From contig JAWWNJ010000164.1 of the NCBI GenBank assembly GCA_037176885.1, positions 186,001-250,000 of the forward strand: DNA of 64,000 nucleotides, written 5' to 3'. This DNA is from Favolaschia claudopus (Eukaryota > Basidiomycota > Agaricomycetes > Agaricales > Mycenaceae). Positions within the stretch are counted from its first letter, which is position 1; every line of letters starts with the position of its first letter. Position numbers and translations under genes: made by a program. The notes beneath the pieces were generated by a model that saw nothing but the letters and a program-made list of their open reading frames with translations, was not told the origin of the DNA and made no database searches. Positions 12,544 through 23,338 of this stretch are shown here, piece after piece.

Positions 12544-13782
12544 TTATGCCTGACTTTCGTTGTCATAGCCGGGTGGAGGAATTTCTAAGGAATTCGCATC
12601 GTCATGTGTCACAGATTCCGGACTTTTCTCCTCCTGCGTAGCTGACAGAGTCTTCAGATGCGCGAGCCCCATGCTATGCGATGAGAGCGAGGTCAATAAA
12701 GACCTCCCGGGACTACGCGTCAGCGGTGTCCCTGCAGGCGTGTGTGTATCCGAGAAGCGGTCGCTCCGTTCCCGCATGGATGGAGGCCGGCCTTCCTCAA
12801 CACTGGCTGTATAAGGAGGAGATGGCTGCTCCACATACCCTGCCACCACAGTCCGTCGCCGGAATCTGTGATAGAGCAAGAGGGCTAGGGCTGCACACAC
12901 TAGACCGAGACTTCCCAAGACGGCGCCGACTATGATGCCCACGGTGTCCCTATGTGGAGCGACCTGGACGATTGCGTCAGTTGGTAGAGGTGCTGATAGT
13001 GGGTCGGCAGAATTTGACGAAGAAGGGAGAGGTTGGGAGGAAGAGGAGACGATAGAGGAGGGTACGCTGGAAGAGCTGGAAGGCGCCTTTGCAGAAGCGG
13101 AAGAACTCCCTGTACTATGGCTGGATGCGGGGGGTGGAGGAGGATCTTCTTCACCTTCGTCAGATTCCTCGGGTTCGGTCCCTCCTTTTCGACGTCGGCA
13201 CACGGAAGAGTCGCAGAGCGAAGTATACCTTGAACACAGCTCAACGACTCACATTTTCAATCGATTCAATCATAGCTTACATGAAAGTGCTCAGGGAAGC
13301 ACTCCCTCTGAGTCCACGGATCGTCAAGAGGTGTTCAGTGTCGGGCAATCCCGACAACCCCCATACGGGCGAGGAAAGCTCGCTGGGGGCGCGGACTGGA
13401 ATTGTCACCAGCTCTGGGTGATTCGAGTCCAATGCGACACTGATCGTCATTTCGTCTGGCGATGGAGGATATATTAAGTACACGGCGATCCCTGTTCCAA
13501 CATATGGGCCACGGACCACCAAGAGTGGACTGAACAAACATACCGGTGAAATTGAGGGTGATGCGCGCATCGACTTGGTCACAGCGCCGCCAAGATCGCT
13601 CTGAATGGACAATCTTTCCGGGAGAAACTTGCCAAGACCTCTCAGCCTCATCGGTCGGCTCGGTCGTCTGACAATTCTGAGGAGTGAAAGAACGGATGAA
13701 CGTCTGAACCGTCTACAGTGATATTGACGAGGGCATTGGAGAGGCCGGCTGCGAGGACTAAGGAGAGAGAGAGGCGACGCAT
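12544..13782 (-). CDS. Single-pass type I membrane protein
   Basis: The protein starts MRRLSLSLVLAAGLSNALVN, a clear signal peptide. Removing introns at about 13688-13727 and 13493-13542 joins the extracellular part, which includes ARITLNFTG leading into IAVYLIYPP, VSVALDSNHPELV and DTEHLLTIRG. Next come a Ser/Pro-rich stretch, one membrane helix (TVGIIVGAVLGSLGLVCAALALLLY), a basic stop-transfer sequence RFRRR and a cytosolic tail ending EIPPPGYDNESQA. This layout is very common in Agaricomycetes, often as tens of copies per genome, with no assigned function. The frame is open from the membrane helix to the stop at 12544. Confidence 0.75.
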
Positions 13783-14182
13783 GACGAAAAGCGCCAATTA
13801 TCAGACAGTCATGGAATATATGTGGTCTGGAGCCCCACGGAACCAGTGAGAATCATCGTAGAAAGGGAAGCTCGTCGAGAACTTGATATCCCACAGGTGT
13901 GTTATTGTGGGCCGGGATGAAATCGACCGCTCGCGTGGTATCCGCAGCCCACCCTCATGTCCGTGAAAAATCTTCCAAGTCAGGAAACCGGAACAAGGTT
14001 GTCGAAGTAACAGCGAAGCGGTATTGGATCCAAGTGAGAACAAGAGTTCTACAGGATTTCGCGCCAATGGTTCCGATTATCGCGACCGATGAGATGACCG
14101 TCAGAAGCAAGACGCATCGGCAAGTACCGGACTTTCTCCTTCAAACTTTCATTTCCAGCCTTTTCCTTGGAGACTCACCTAC

Positions 14183-14315
14183 GTTGCCCACAAGTCCACG
14201 CTTTGTTTTCGCCGAAGAGTTTTCAACGCGACTTTCTGGCGCACCTTGCGATGCTGTCTACCTCCAGGAGACTTCTCCGGGACCCCTTTCGTGACGCCCA
14301 AGACGTCGAGGACGC
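14183..14315 (+). repeat. Inverted repeat arm A
   Basis: This arm begins GTTGCCCACAAGTCCACGC. It matches the reverse complement of 15019-15149 over about 130 bp with roughly four in five bases identical, judged by eye. The spacer between arms is about 700 bp. A truncated copy of the first 22 bases recurs in the same orientation at about 14372. Confidence 0.7.
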
Positions 14316-15018
14316 GGAGCAAAGCACGCCACGAACCCCAGAATGCCCAGGAAAGGTGTCTGTAAGCCGGGTTTGCCAACAAGTCCACGCTTTGGGCTTC
14401 TACAAATTGAAACGGCTCTTGAGGGAGTTATTTACATGGGTATATTATATGTTCTGTCCAGACCGTCCGTGCCATAGCCTAGAAGGTCATATATGTTTTG
14501 TATGACCAGCAATTTCCGGAAACCACAACATCAGAGTGTCATAAAAGGACAATACCAGCGGGGTGTACCTGTAACTTAGTGACTCAGTATGGACAGCAGA
14601 ACGTCGCAATATCAATAGACCTTGTTGCATGCATTGACCACAAACGAGCTGAGATACTGGCACCAAACTGAATGAATTTGGCAACAGCGACGACGGGGAT
14701 GAAGCCATAGGCGGGAGAGGCACGGTGGGGTTCTTAAGCTGTCTTGCTCGAGTGAGGTTGGAGTGAGGTGTACATCTATAAGGTACAAGACACTTAGCGC
14801 ACTGCACGCGCTGGAGGATATCATTTACACGCGCCTTTCATCCGGCTCGCGGTGTACGCTTGCCCCCACACTCGATCCGTCCCACCATACGCGCCTCCAC
14901 AAGTTGCCAGCGGCCAGGATTCACAGCATCACAGAAAATTGAAAGAAAAGCTGAGATCGAAGATTTCAAGTAGTAGCCCGCGCCGCAGTCCGGTCTTGAC
15001 CTCAGTGTGTCTTGCGCG

Positions 15019-15149
15019 GCGTTCTCGACGTCTTAGGCGTCGCCAAAGGGGCCCCGGAGAGGGCTCTTCCAGGTAGAGAGCAGGAAGGTGCGCCAGAAAG
15101 TCGCGTCGAAACTCTTCGGCCGAAAACAAAGCGTGGACTTGTTGGCAAC
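15019..15149 (-). repeat. Inverted repeat arm B
   Basis: Reverse-complement partner of 14183-14315. On the minus strand it begins GTTGCCAACAAGTCCACGC and ends near GACGTCGAGAACGC. The pair could be two copies of a small dispersed element or an old inverted duplication. No terminal repeats or target duplications were recognised at the arm edges. Confidence 0.7.
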
Positions 15150-15370
15150 CGTACTCACCACGTCCGATTCGCTCGCTTTTATTCGAAAAGGACTCGAACT
15201 GACTGGATCCCCCACATAGTTTTCCGAATCACCCCCGAATTTCGAGGCTTGGCAAATCTCTGGCACGCGTCCCGGAAATTCCTGACGATCTGAGAGTCTG
15301 CGTTCGATCTCGAACCAGAGATCTCCCCCACCCAACGTCTCGCAGTTAAGGTGGTCATCCTGTCAAACAG

Positions 15371-17677
15371 ATGTCCCAAAAGACCGTCAAGCCTTACGGT
15401 ACATGGGACTCGCCCATAACGGTTCAACACGATCACCGACACGGTACCCATGAGTCCGTTTGCCAGGTTAACGGTTCATAATCGGTCTGATAATTGGTTC
15501 CAGGACAGTGTGGCGGACCTTGTGGATATCTTGGTTGATCCTCTCACGTCCCAGGTTTATCATATCGAGAAACGCCCAGCTGAAAGGCGGACGTGACACC
15601 CCTTGTGCACACGCAGAGTGGTCGTGATATCACTGCTCCATCCGCTGGGACTAATTGGGATGTCAAATCCAAGGTGAATGGCTATGGAGGCGCCCCCTGC
15701 TATCGTTTTTGGTGGCGTTGCATATTTTTCTCATGCTTCGGATGGGAGGACTATATCGCCTCAACGTGGAAGGTGCCAATCCTGTTCCAGAAGCAATAAC
15801 ACCCGGTGAGTCTATTTTCTTGGTTTACGAATTCCTGCTTATACGCTTCTTGTTCTTCATAGAAAATTCTTTCCACAAATTCGCAAACTTTGATGTATGC
15901 CCCGTCGATCCAACAATTTTGGTCGGCTTGTTCGAAGACCATACAGGATGCAAAACCCCCGTTTCGGTTGTGAATAGTCTCTGCTTCATAAACACCTCAA
16001 CGAAAAGCGTGTTTCCCCTCAAGTCGGATGCCTCTTTCTATTCGTCTCCGAAATTCTCGCCCGACGGCAAACACTTGTTTGGGTGGAATGGGACCTCCCC
16101 GACATGCCTTGGAATGGTAGCGAGATCTGGGTTGCAGACATCGTCACCACAGATGGCCGAAGGGCTCCTTTGACTTGAAAAACCTCAGGCATGTCGCTGG
16201 CGAGCACAGTAAAGTCAGCGTGGCATATCCGACCTGGCTATCCAACCACACCGTTCTGTTCACGTCCGATGTGTCAGGCTTCGAAAATCCCTGGACATAT
16301 GACTGCACAACGAAAGTGGCCAAGCCCGTTTTCGAAGCTCCGTTGGCCGAGGCGTTTGCTCTTCGAGACCCACCGAAAAAATTGGGTTGGTCGCCATACG
16401 CCGTCGCCAACGCGCAAGCCACAGAGGTTCTTTTTACTGCTATGAAGGACGGGCACAGCGTTCTTTATCTCGTGGATGTCTCCTCTGGAACGGCAAAGTC
16501 GGTGACCTGTCCATACGTGGAAATTCACAATATTCGGGCTCTCGATCCGGCTTTGAGCCAGGTGGTTTTCATTGGGACGACTGCGGACAGTGCGCCTGCG
16601 CTTGTTCGATGCACTCTATCTTCTCAGACCGAGCCTCAGGCTGTCTTTGTCAATCTTCAATCCGATTCCCACGGTTCAACACTGTCTCCCCAATACATTT
16701 CGCTTCCCAGGCCGCTCACGCTATTGGTGCCCCACGAGCACGGTGAACACCCGGTTCATGTGATATACTACGCGCCTCAAAATCCGAACTACGCAGGACT
16801 TGACGGGGAAAAGCCTCCCTGTGTTTTGAATGTCCATGGTGGTCCTGTGGGTCTGAGCCCTCAATCTTTCAGTGCGACGAAACAGTTTTATACCACACGA
16901 GGGTGGGCGTGGTCAGCTACTTTTACCTGTTTCATATTTTTTTCGTGCCGACTTTCGTGCAGGCTGGACGTTAATCACGCTGGATCTTCAGGTTATGGGC
17001 GTGCTTACATGGAAGGTCTGAGAGAAACTTGGGGTATACAAGACGTCGATGATTGTATCAATGCCGCCCGCATCCTGTCCGCAGCACCACACAATCTCAT
17101 AGATCCGAAACGAATATTCATCCGAGGCGCCTCTGCAGGTGGATACACGACTCTTGCTGCATTGACACTACGAGCCGAGGCTGGAGTGTTTGCTGCAGGA
17201 TGCTCTTCATATGGGATATCCGATTTCCAGCGGCTAGAGGAAGAAACTCACAAATTTGAAAGCGGGTATCTCACCATGCTCTTCGGTCCGGATCCACAAA
17301 CAAAACTGGACCGGTCGCCTGTGTTCCACGCCGAAAAAATTGTGGCGCCTTTGCTTGTGCGTCCAATTGATCTTTCGTTCGATGAATCTATATTAATTAT
17401 CCTCACAGATTCTTCAAGGAGACGTGGACCCGGCTGTACCACCCTCGCAGGCTGAGGTGAGTTTCGCCGTCGTTGCATGAGCACGGAACCATCTGACATT
17501 TCGCAGATTATGGTCCAAAGCATCAACAAACGCGGCGGTATTGTTGAATATAAGCTTTATTCTGGCGAGGGGCATGGATGGAAACGAAAAGATACTATAC
17601 AAGATGCTCTTGAGCGGGAAATTCGGTTTTACAGTCGAGTTCTCGGTATAGAATGCAGTCTACAAGACGATATTTGA
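15371..17677 (+). CDS. Prolyl-oligopeptidase-family serine peptidase (S9), 5' half frameshifted
   Basis: Family S9 alpha/beta-hydrolase peptidase, of the dipeptidyl/acylaminoacyl-peptidase type that trims short peptides. The start at 15371 gives MSQKTVKPYGTWDSPITVQ, the family N-terminus; an intron follows at about 15432-15491. The beta-propeller half shows family segments (YHIEKRPAE, AYFSHASDG-type, FSPDGKH) but the frame slips repeatedly: gains near 15583-15585, 15599-15602, 15693-15697 and 15750, and losses near 16077 and 16166. From about 16170 the frame is clean. The catalytic half is complete: nucleophile motif GASAGG (about 17130), Asp in GDVDPAVP (after the intron at about 17355-17409) and His in GEGHGW. 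Introns at about 16911-16960 and 17457-17507 restore continuity. It is probably inactive as read, unless the changes are sequencing errors. Confidence 0.8.
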
Positions 17678-18017
17678 CGGTATCAGATAGATAAAAGACT
17701 CAAATTCTTCCTGGTTCTGCCTCTCAGAATGTTCCGGATACTTCTAAGTTCTACGTGCGATTTCTTAGAGTTTTGTAAGGAAACCTAGGCCATCTTCTCC
17801 TTCAACCTTTCAGGTTGAACCACGACCCTGCCGAATTCGGGTTGATGGGATTTTTGATGAGCAAGTTAGAATCAGTTGGCTTTGCCCTCGATCTGCAACG
17901 TGGCCAAAGATGCCCTGGCTGCTAAATCATCGACTCCCCCGCTAGATCTCACCATCGCCTGCTCCATACCGCAATTTCCTGGGTCTCGGCGACGTTCTCT
18001 CTTTCTATTTCGCGGCC
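17678..18017. other. Intergenic, no gene seen
   Basis: This 340-bp stretch sits between the peptidase stop and the next start. It is probably the 3' flank of the former and the promoter of the latter. Nothing else was recognised. Confidence 0.35.
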
Positions 18018-20545
18018 ATGTCTCCCGCAAGATCTGATTCTTCGGCTTCTGAGTCTCCTTTGCTCTTGACTCCGGACTCGACGGGAGCCGGCGATGTTGT
18101 TGAAGTCCCTTCGCAGGCTGCGATCAAGAAAGCGCGTCGCCAGACCGCCTTTTATCCAAATATGAACTCGTCGAATAAGACACAGAAGCCGTTTAGTCGT
18201 AGCGCCGCTAAGCGGGAAAGTGTCATGGCCCTCGGAAGCATTGAGCATCTGCAGCACTATTTCACAAAGACGGGGATAGAAGCCAAGAAGAAGTAAGTAT
18301 TCACCTCTCCCACCTTCGACAATCTTTCCGCGAACCGAGTAGGCAACAAAAGTTTTCGTGAAAGAATTGACATTGAAACCAAGTTGAGGCTTCACATCTG
18401 TGCATTTTCGTGGATTGATGCTCAATTTCGTTTCAATGTCAATTCTTCCGCGTAATCAATTGCTTGCCCTCTCGAGGAACGAAAATTTGTTGTCCTCCCG
18501 CTACCCTCCTTCACCACCTATCTAAATGCACGACTGACTGTCCTGCAGTGCCAAAGCTGCACAAGCGCATCGCGGCCTCGTTCCCGTATTTGGCGGTCTC
18601 ACCCATGTACGCACGGATTCAACAGAATCAACCGTGATGGACCTCCCGCCCTCCCCAGCCGTTCCTCACGCCCCGCTACCAACTTTCCCTCCATACGTCA
18701 AAGATTTCGAGATGGACCCCGAGTCCCTAGTTCCGGGCGTCATAGACGATCTCTCGGACGTTTCTTTCGCCTGGCGTATCGATCAAACAGGCGCGCCAAC
18801 GCCTGCTGCCTCCGACCGGTTAGGTGTAGCTGGCGGCCCAACCGGCGCTCTCGATGTTTTGAATGTTCTCAAAACGACAACGCGTGCCATTCGCTCCGTT
18901 CGGAACTACCTTCTCTCCCTCCCTGACGAATCCACTGGCACAATTCGTGCGCAGTATCGGTCTCGCCAGGCTCCTGGTAGTTTTCGCCCCGCAATGTCTT
19001 CCAACCTCTCTTCGTCTTCATCGCTCACGGATCTGCGCGCTGCAGCTGCTGCCCAGGCTAAGGCAAAGGAGAAGGAATCTCGTGCAGACCCCCTTACACT
19101 TATCCGTAAATCTGCGTTGGAGGTGCTTACGGTGCTCAGGGAGCTCGAGGAGCGATGTCGGTTGCCCCTCAGCGATGATGCCTACGATGCCCAGAGCGAT
19201 GGCGAAAGATCGAGGGGTGGACACTCCAGGATGGCGAGCCCAAGTATGCACTCAGAGGAGCTCTCGCCTGAGGAAGGCGACCATGAACTCGAAGCCGGGG
19301 ACGTTTCGGTGGCATTTTCCCTGGTCCAGGTACAAGGGCGCAATGAGAGTGTTCCGGTGTGGGAGGATGAGGATGCACCTTGGGAAGACGAAGATGAAGA
19401 CAAAGCGAAGAAGGAGGGGTGGGATGAGAAGCTTGTTCTCGGAAGTGGATGGCTCTATCAGCAGAACATCCGGTTGGAGGATTTGGAGAAGGAGCGAGCC
19501 GTGGTTAGCAGGTATCTAGATGCCGTTGATGAGGCGCTGTTCGAAGGGAAGAAGGCGGGTGATGCAGGCCAGGACAAGGAGCGGGGATGGGAGAGACAGA
19601 GGCGGAAGGCTTTAGAGAAGGAGAATGTTCGCTCACGGAGTCGAGCGAACAGGCGAGGCATTTCCTTGGATCGTGAGCCTCCGACAGTGATCACACCTTC
19701 AACTACTGGAGACAAGGCAAAACGCAGGATCTCTGTTGGGATGTTCGAAATGATGGGCTCCTTAAGGATCACAGAGGAGCCCGACCAAATGGACGAAATC
19801 GGCGAAGAACACGCTGAGAGCGAGGGAAGTATCGACGACGAAGACCTTCCAGAGTGGGCGCGGCGGAAAGCGTTTGAGGATGAATTGAGTAGGTCATATT
19901 GTTTTGCCTTTTTGCCTCCCTCTCATGTTTTTGTCTCCAGGCCGTGCCCATGCTCTCATAGCGGCCTTCCTACCAGCTTCACTCCTCCCGGCGCTAATGC
20001 CGGCCTCTCCGCGCAATGCTTTCCTCGGAAGCCTGTCATCAGGGCAGCTTCTCTGCACCGCGTATAACACCTGTGTCCGAAAGTCGAAGAAACCGTGGGG
20101 ATACATTAGCAAAGACGGGATCCACGATATCCTCGCTTTAGAGCAGGCGGCAGTCAACGATGGCGGTGACGATGAGAAGAAAGCGCAGGCCAAGAGTTGG
20201 ACGTTCCGGCGGATTGATAACCTGCGACTGTGGGCAGGGTATATCTCGTTCTCTGCATGATATGTGCCTGCGTTGACCTGATGTATTTGCAGAGCACTGA
20301 AAATCCGCTACCTCCTTCCCATCGTCGCTCCTGTCCAGCCGGGGACGTCTACCCCGAATTCAAACACGCCGTTGAGCTCACCCGCAGCCGCGGCGGTGCC
20401 CCAGCGCTTCAATCCCGAGCAGCCGCCTGTCATCTTTGACGCTAAAGTTGTAGCGCGCAAGGACGCTGGGTGGGAAGACATTCTTGAGAATGCCATTTTG
20501 CGGTGGGTAGAGCGCGTCGTGGCCGAGAGGAGGGGGGAGACATGA
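18018..20545 (+). CDS. Conserved fungal protein, unknown function, 721 residues
   Basis: Four exons (18018-18292, 18549-19888, 19941-20238, 20293-20545) splice to exactly 2166 nt, giving 721 residues. The N-terminus is Ser/Pro-rich and disordered. A segment with GALDVLNVLKTTTRAIRSVR and a later LIRKSALEVLTVLRELEER look helical. A strongly acidic stretch (WEDEDAPWEDEDEDK) precedes a coiled-coil-like region. The C-terminal domain is the best conserved-looking part: LGSLSSGQLLCTAYNTCVR, KPWGYISKDGIHDI, TFRRIDNLRLWAGALKIRY. This resembles a small all-helical fold such as a calponin-homology-like module, but that is only an impression. I cannot assign a function. The first intron is 256 nt, five times the usual size here, and contains a 27-bp hairpin. 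Confidence 0.82.
18362..18447 (+). ncRNA. Long intronic hairpin, possible small-RNA precursor
   Basis: Arm 18362-18388 pairs with 18421-18447 over 27 positions with a single C/C mismatch and one G-U pair, closing a 32-nt loop. It lies inside the 18293-18548 intron. The size and near-perfect pairing resemble fungal milRNA or mirtron-like precursors, but a tiny foldback insertion would look the same. Expression is not known. Confidence 0.4.
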
Positions 20546-21224
20546 TTTTCATGAAGACTACGAAATTTCACGACCAGCACGCAAAGAGAGGGATGGATAA
20601 AGGAAGACCAGGTAAATTATCATAAATTTCAGCCAAATCAAGATGTACTTTTGAGCATTCTTATTGCTTTGTTCGACGCTATCGAGTACACACCAACATA
20701 TATATATACGCACATGCATCGGAATGAAAATACTATCTGTAACACGTCGTTGTACTTGACAAGACACCCAGGGTGCCCAAGATAGGTTCGAGACTGTAAG
20801 AGCTCGTAATGCAATGTGAACACTGACATCACAAGCGAAACGTCTCTTGTCAGCAACCACCACAACCTGGCTCTGTCCTGACTTGACCAGGACTTTCACT
20901 GCATAAAACTCTGCGAGTCAAGGCAAGAACGACATTCGAACGGAGTTCGGAGCGTCTACGATCACTTTACTGCACCACTGGGCTGGTCAGGCAATGTCTG
21001 ACTCGCAAGTAATGAACTCCAGCAAAGCTTTTGTCTCGGAAGATTCGGCGAATGGCGATCTCGGGAAATCTCCTGGGTCTCGGATATTGTCTTAGAGAGT
21101 CTCGACGCATAAAAGCTGGCTCAACCTGTAGCTACACCTCACTCAACGAACATAAGCCCAATTTTTTTACTCACGACAACAAACGACCTGATCACGAACC
21201 TCTCCCTACTTACGACCGCCAAAT
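20546..21224. other. Intergenic, no gene seen
   Basis: This 679-bp stretch is the 3' flank of the 721-residue gene and the promoter of the secreted protein. A short (TA)n/(CA)-rich patch lies near 20697-20715. No RNA gene was recognised. Confidence 0.35.
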
Positions 21225-22153
21225 ATGAAGACCTATACTCCACTTGCTGTTGTTGGTCTCCTGAATCTCGCGCGCTCTGGACATGCCCTTCCGCTCAACA
21301 TAGTAGTGGCTGTTTCTTCGCCTGCAGCAGCGAGCCCTCCGGTCAATTCAGATCCTGGCAGCTTTGCCAACGGGTCTTCTGCGACTTCTAGCGCCATTGC
21401 CGCTGCCATTCCCAGTGTAGCCGCAGATGTCTCGTCTGCGGTGGCCCCTTTCAGCGCGATAGACTCCGCCGTCAGTGCTGCATTCTCCGGCGGAGCTGAG
21501 GTAGTTTCGGATGCCCCCGTAGCGGCGTTGCGCGTACGCGCTCCCCCCTCTCATGCGATGCCCTTTTCCGGCCCTGCAGGTTCTTCTGCAGCGGATGCTG
21601 CATTCCCTTCGGCCTCACTCGTCCCCCACGCCGCCAATGTTGTTGCCGTCACGTCTGCCGTCTCTGACCTCGCCACTTTCCTCAACCATGTATCGCCAAT
21701 GACTACCGTAAAACAAACTCGTCCCCACGTCGACGCAGTGGATACGACGCTGAGCAGACTGGTGCGCCTTCTCCATTCAATTCCATCTGCGAAATTTCAA
21801 CGTCCATTTTGTAGAACAGAGTTGGTGTCAAACTGACGCAGGCCGATGTGAACTCTATCAGCGCCGTTTTCATGACCTTACTTGACTCTGTGCGTCCCGC
21901 CACAACCAAATCGATCCTCAAAGAAACTAATATATACATATGTAATTTAGGTTGACCAACTGGACGCTACCGGAAACTTTGTATCCCGGCCCGTGGCAAA
22001 GAATTTGAAAACTTTATCGTCTCCGCTCCTGGTAGGTCATCTTTTGTTGCGAACTATGCCTATACTGACGATTGCCTATCGCAGCACTACGCGAAAGTTT
22101 GGGGCGGAAATGGATCGGCGCAGCGACTGGTTGCTGCCATTTCGGAACTGTAA
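21225..22153 (+). CDS. Small secreted Ala/Ser-rich protein
   Basis: Four exons (21225-21761, 21842-21889, 21951-22031, 22085-22153) splice to 735 nt, giving 244 residues. The N-terminus MKTYTPLAVVGLLNLARSGHALP is a signal peptide with a likely cleavage after GHA. The following 120 residues are low-complexity Ala, Ser, Pro and Val. The C-terminal part (SDLATFLNHVSPMTT, then ADVNSISAVFMTLLDSVDQLDATGNF, ending LVAAISEL) looks helical. This resembles small secreted proteins of basidiomycetes with an unassigned helical C-terminus. No cysteine pattern points to a hydrophobin. The start is the only ATG giving a signal sequence. Confidence 0.75.
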
Positions 22154-22559
22154 AAGACTCAATGACTTGGTTGTAATAACCAAATTCGATAGGGAGAATT
22201 AAAATGTATAAGCAAGCTAACCGAATGGTCCCCTCGTGTCGCAATAAAGTGGATAACCTCAAGCCATTCGTGCCCCACGCAAAGCAAGTCTCGGAGAATT
22301 GGAGCGCGTCGAGTTCTTGAGGTAGCATCTGAGAAAGACAGTCAACAAGGCTCGAGTTTCAAGAGACTCGTCGCGGGCGCAAAGTGTTGGGCTGGCCTTT
22401 TCACTGTTCGGAGCCATTTCAGAGACTTGTGCACACTCGCCGGTGATTTCGAAAAATTACCCGCTTCACTTGAGACCACGTTAGATAGCTCAGGCTTGGC
22501 CTCACGCAGCTGCGGAGTTGCTCTGACTATGAGCTCTAGACGAATTCAGAGTAACTGAC

Positions 22560-22691
22560 AGTCGCCAAATGGGCGGAACGTTTGCACGTGTCCCTCCTCG
22601 CACGGACCAGCCCACTGATCCCACCCTCCTCGCTTCTTGCGGCGCACGGACCAACTCTCAAAGATATAAAAGCCAGCACCCAGCAACACGA
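22560..22691 (+). promoter_or_regulatory. U2 snRNA promoter, copy 1
   Basis: Shared with the second U2 copy: CCAAATGGGCGGAAC (22565), TTTGCACGTG (22581), two direct copies of CGCACGGACCA (22599-22609 and 22643-22653), and a TATA box at 22665, 27 bp before the mapped RNA 5' end. This fits a Pol II snRNA promoter. The CGCACGGACCA pair is a candidate upstream activating element, inferred from conservation only. Confidence 0.65.
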
Positions 22692-22883
22692 ATCTTTACC
22701 ACTCTGGCCTTTTGGCTTAGATCAAGTGTAGTATCTGTTCTTAATAGTTTAACCACTATTATGCGTGCACCGCACGCATTTCTGGTTATCTAATTTTTGC
22801 CGCCCTTGTTCGTTTGCTCTGCTTGCAACAAACGGACGCGATGACCTTGCCGCTGCACTACTGGCTTGTGTCGTCAGGGGTTC
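22692..22883 (+). ncRNA. U2: U2 spliceosomal snRNA, copy 1
   Basis: Spliceosomal RNA that pairs with the intron branch site. The invariant 5' domain is present: GGCCTTTTGGCTTAGATCAA followed by GTGTAGTATCTGTTCTTA, including the GTAGTA branch-site recognition sequence. Downstream are stem IIa (AATAGT...ACTATT), stem IIb (ATGCGTGC/GCACGCAT), the Sm site AATTTTTG at 22792-22799, a stem III (GTTCGTTTG/CAAACGGAC) and a stem-loop IV region ending near TCGTCAGGGG. The length of about 190 nt equals other U2 RNAs. The 5' end was set by homology and TATA spacing; the 3' end is approximate. Confidence 0.95.
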
Positions 22884-23338
22884 CACTTTTTTTGGGTCCT
22901 CCACTGCCTAACCCTAACCTTAGCATACATTAAAATAAACAATTCGCTTTGACTGTCTTTTGGAGGATTCTACAGTATCGTTACAAGTTTCATTAAGCAT
23001 ATCAGCTCCCATATCTGGGAGTTCTCGTGAACTCGTGTATCCCTAAGTCGAGCGTCGAGAAACTCTCAACTCGATCTCGCAACAAAATTCAAGTTTCCCA
23101 ATACTGTATGGAAGGTCTCCGGTTTTTCGCTAATAGATCTAAACGCGTGCGGTCAAGTTTCAACGACTGCTCAGAGACTGGCAGCAACATCTGTTCTGTT
23201 CATTTCAAGTAATACATACAGCCAAAAAAAAACTAGGCAAGTAAGCTATAAAAGCACAAAGGAAATAAAATGCACGATACAATAACGATAATGAGCAGCA
23301 ATCTCAACCTATACCTACAAGCAAGCACGCAATGAGAA

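Larger units (their letters stand above)
13783..15370. other. 1.6-kb intergenic region with inverted repeat
   Basis: No gene is supported in this stretch. It carries the inverted repeat listed separately (14183-14315 and 15019-15149) and a short third copy of the repeat edge near 14372-14393. Short open frames across the repeats are not conserved between the two arms and look non-coding. Confidence 0.45.
22392..22924 (+). repeat. Inverted segmental duplication, left copy (carries U2)
   Basis: About 530 bp that match the reverse complement of 31011-31542. The duplicated block contains the whole U2 snRNA gene, its promoter, about 150 bp further upstream (shared GAAAAATTAC and TTTGAGACCACG-type words) and about 40 bp of 3' flank ending CTAACCTTAG. 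The edges were placed by eye where similarity fades. Confidence 0.85.

Noticed and set aside
13033..13477. Plus-strand acidic/glycine-rich frames opposite the single-pass membrane protein
   Set aside because: They are the complement of the Ser/Pro-rich linker; the minus strand has the signal peptide and membrane helix.
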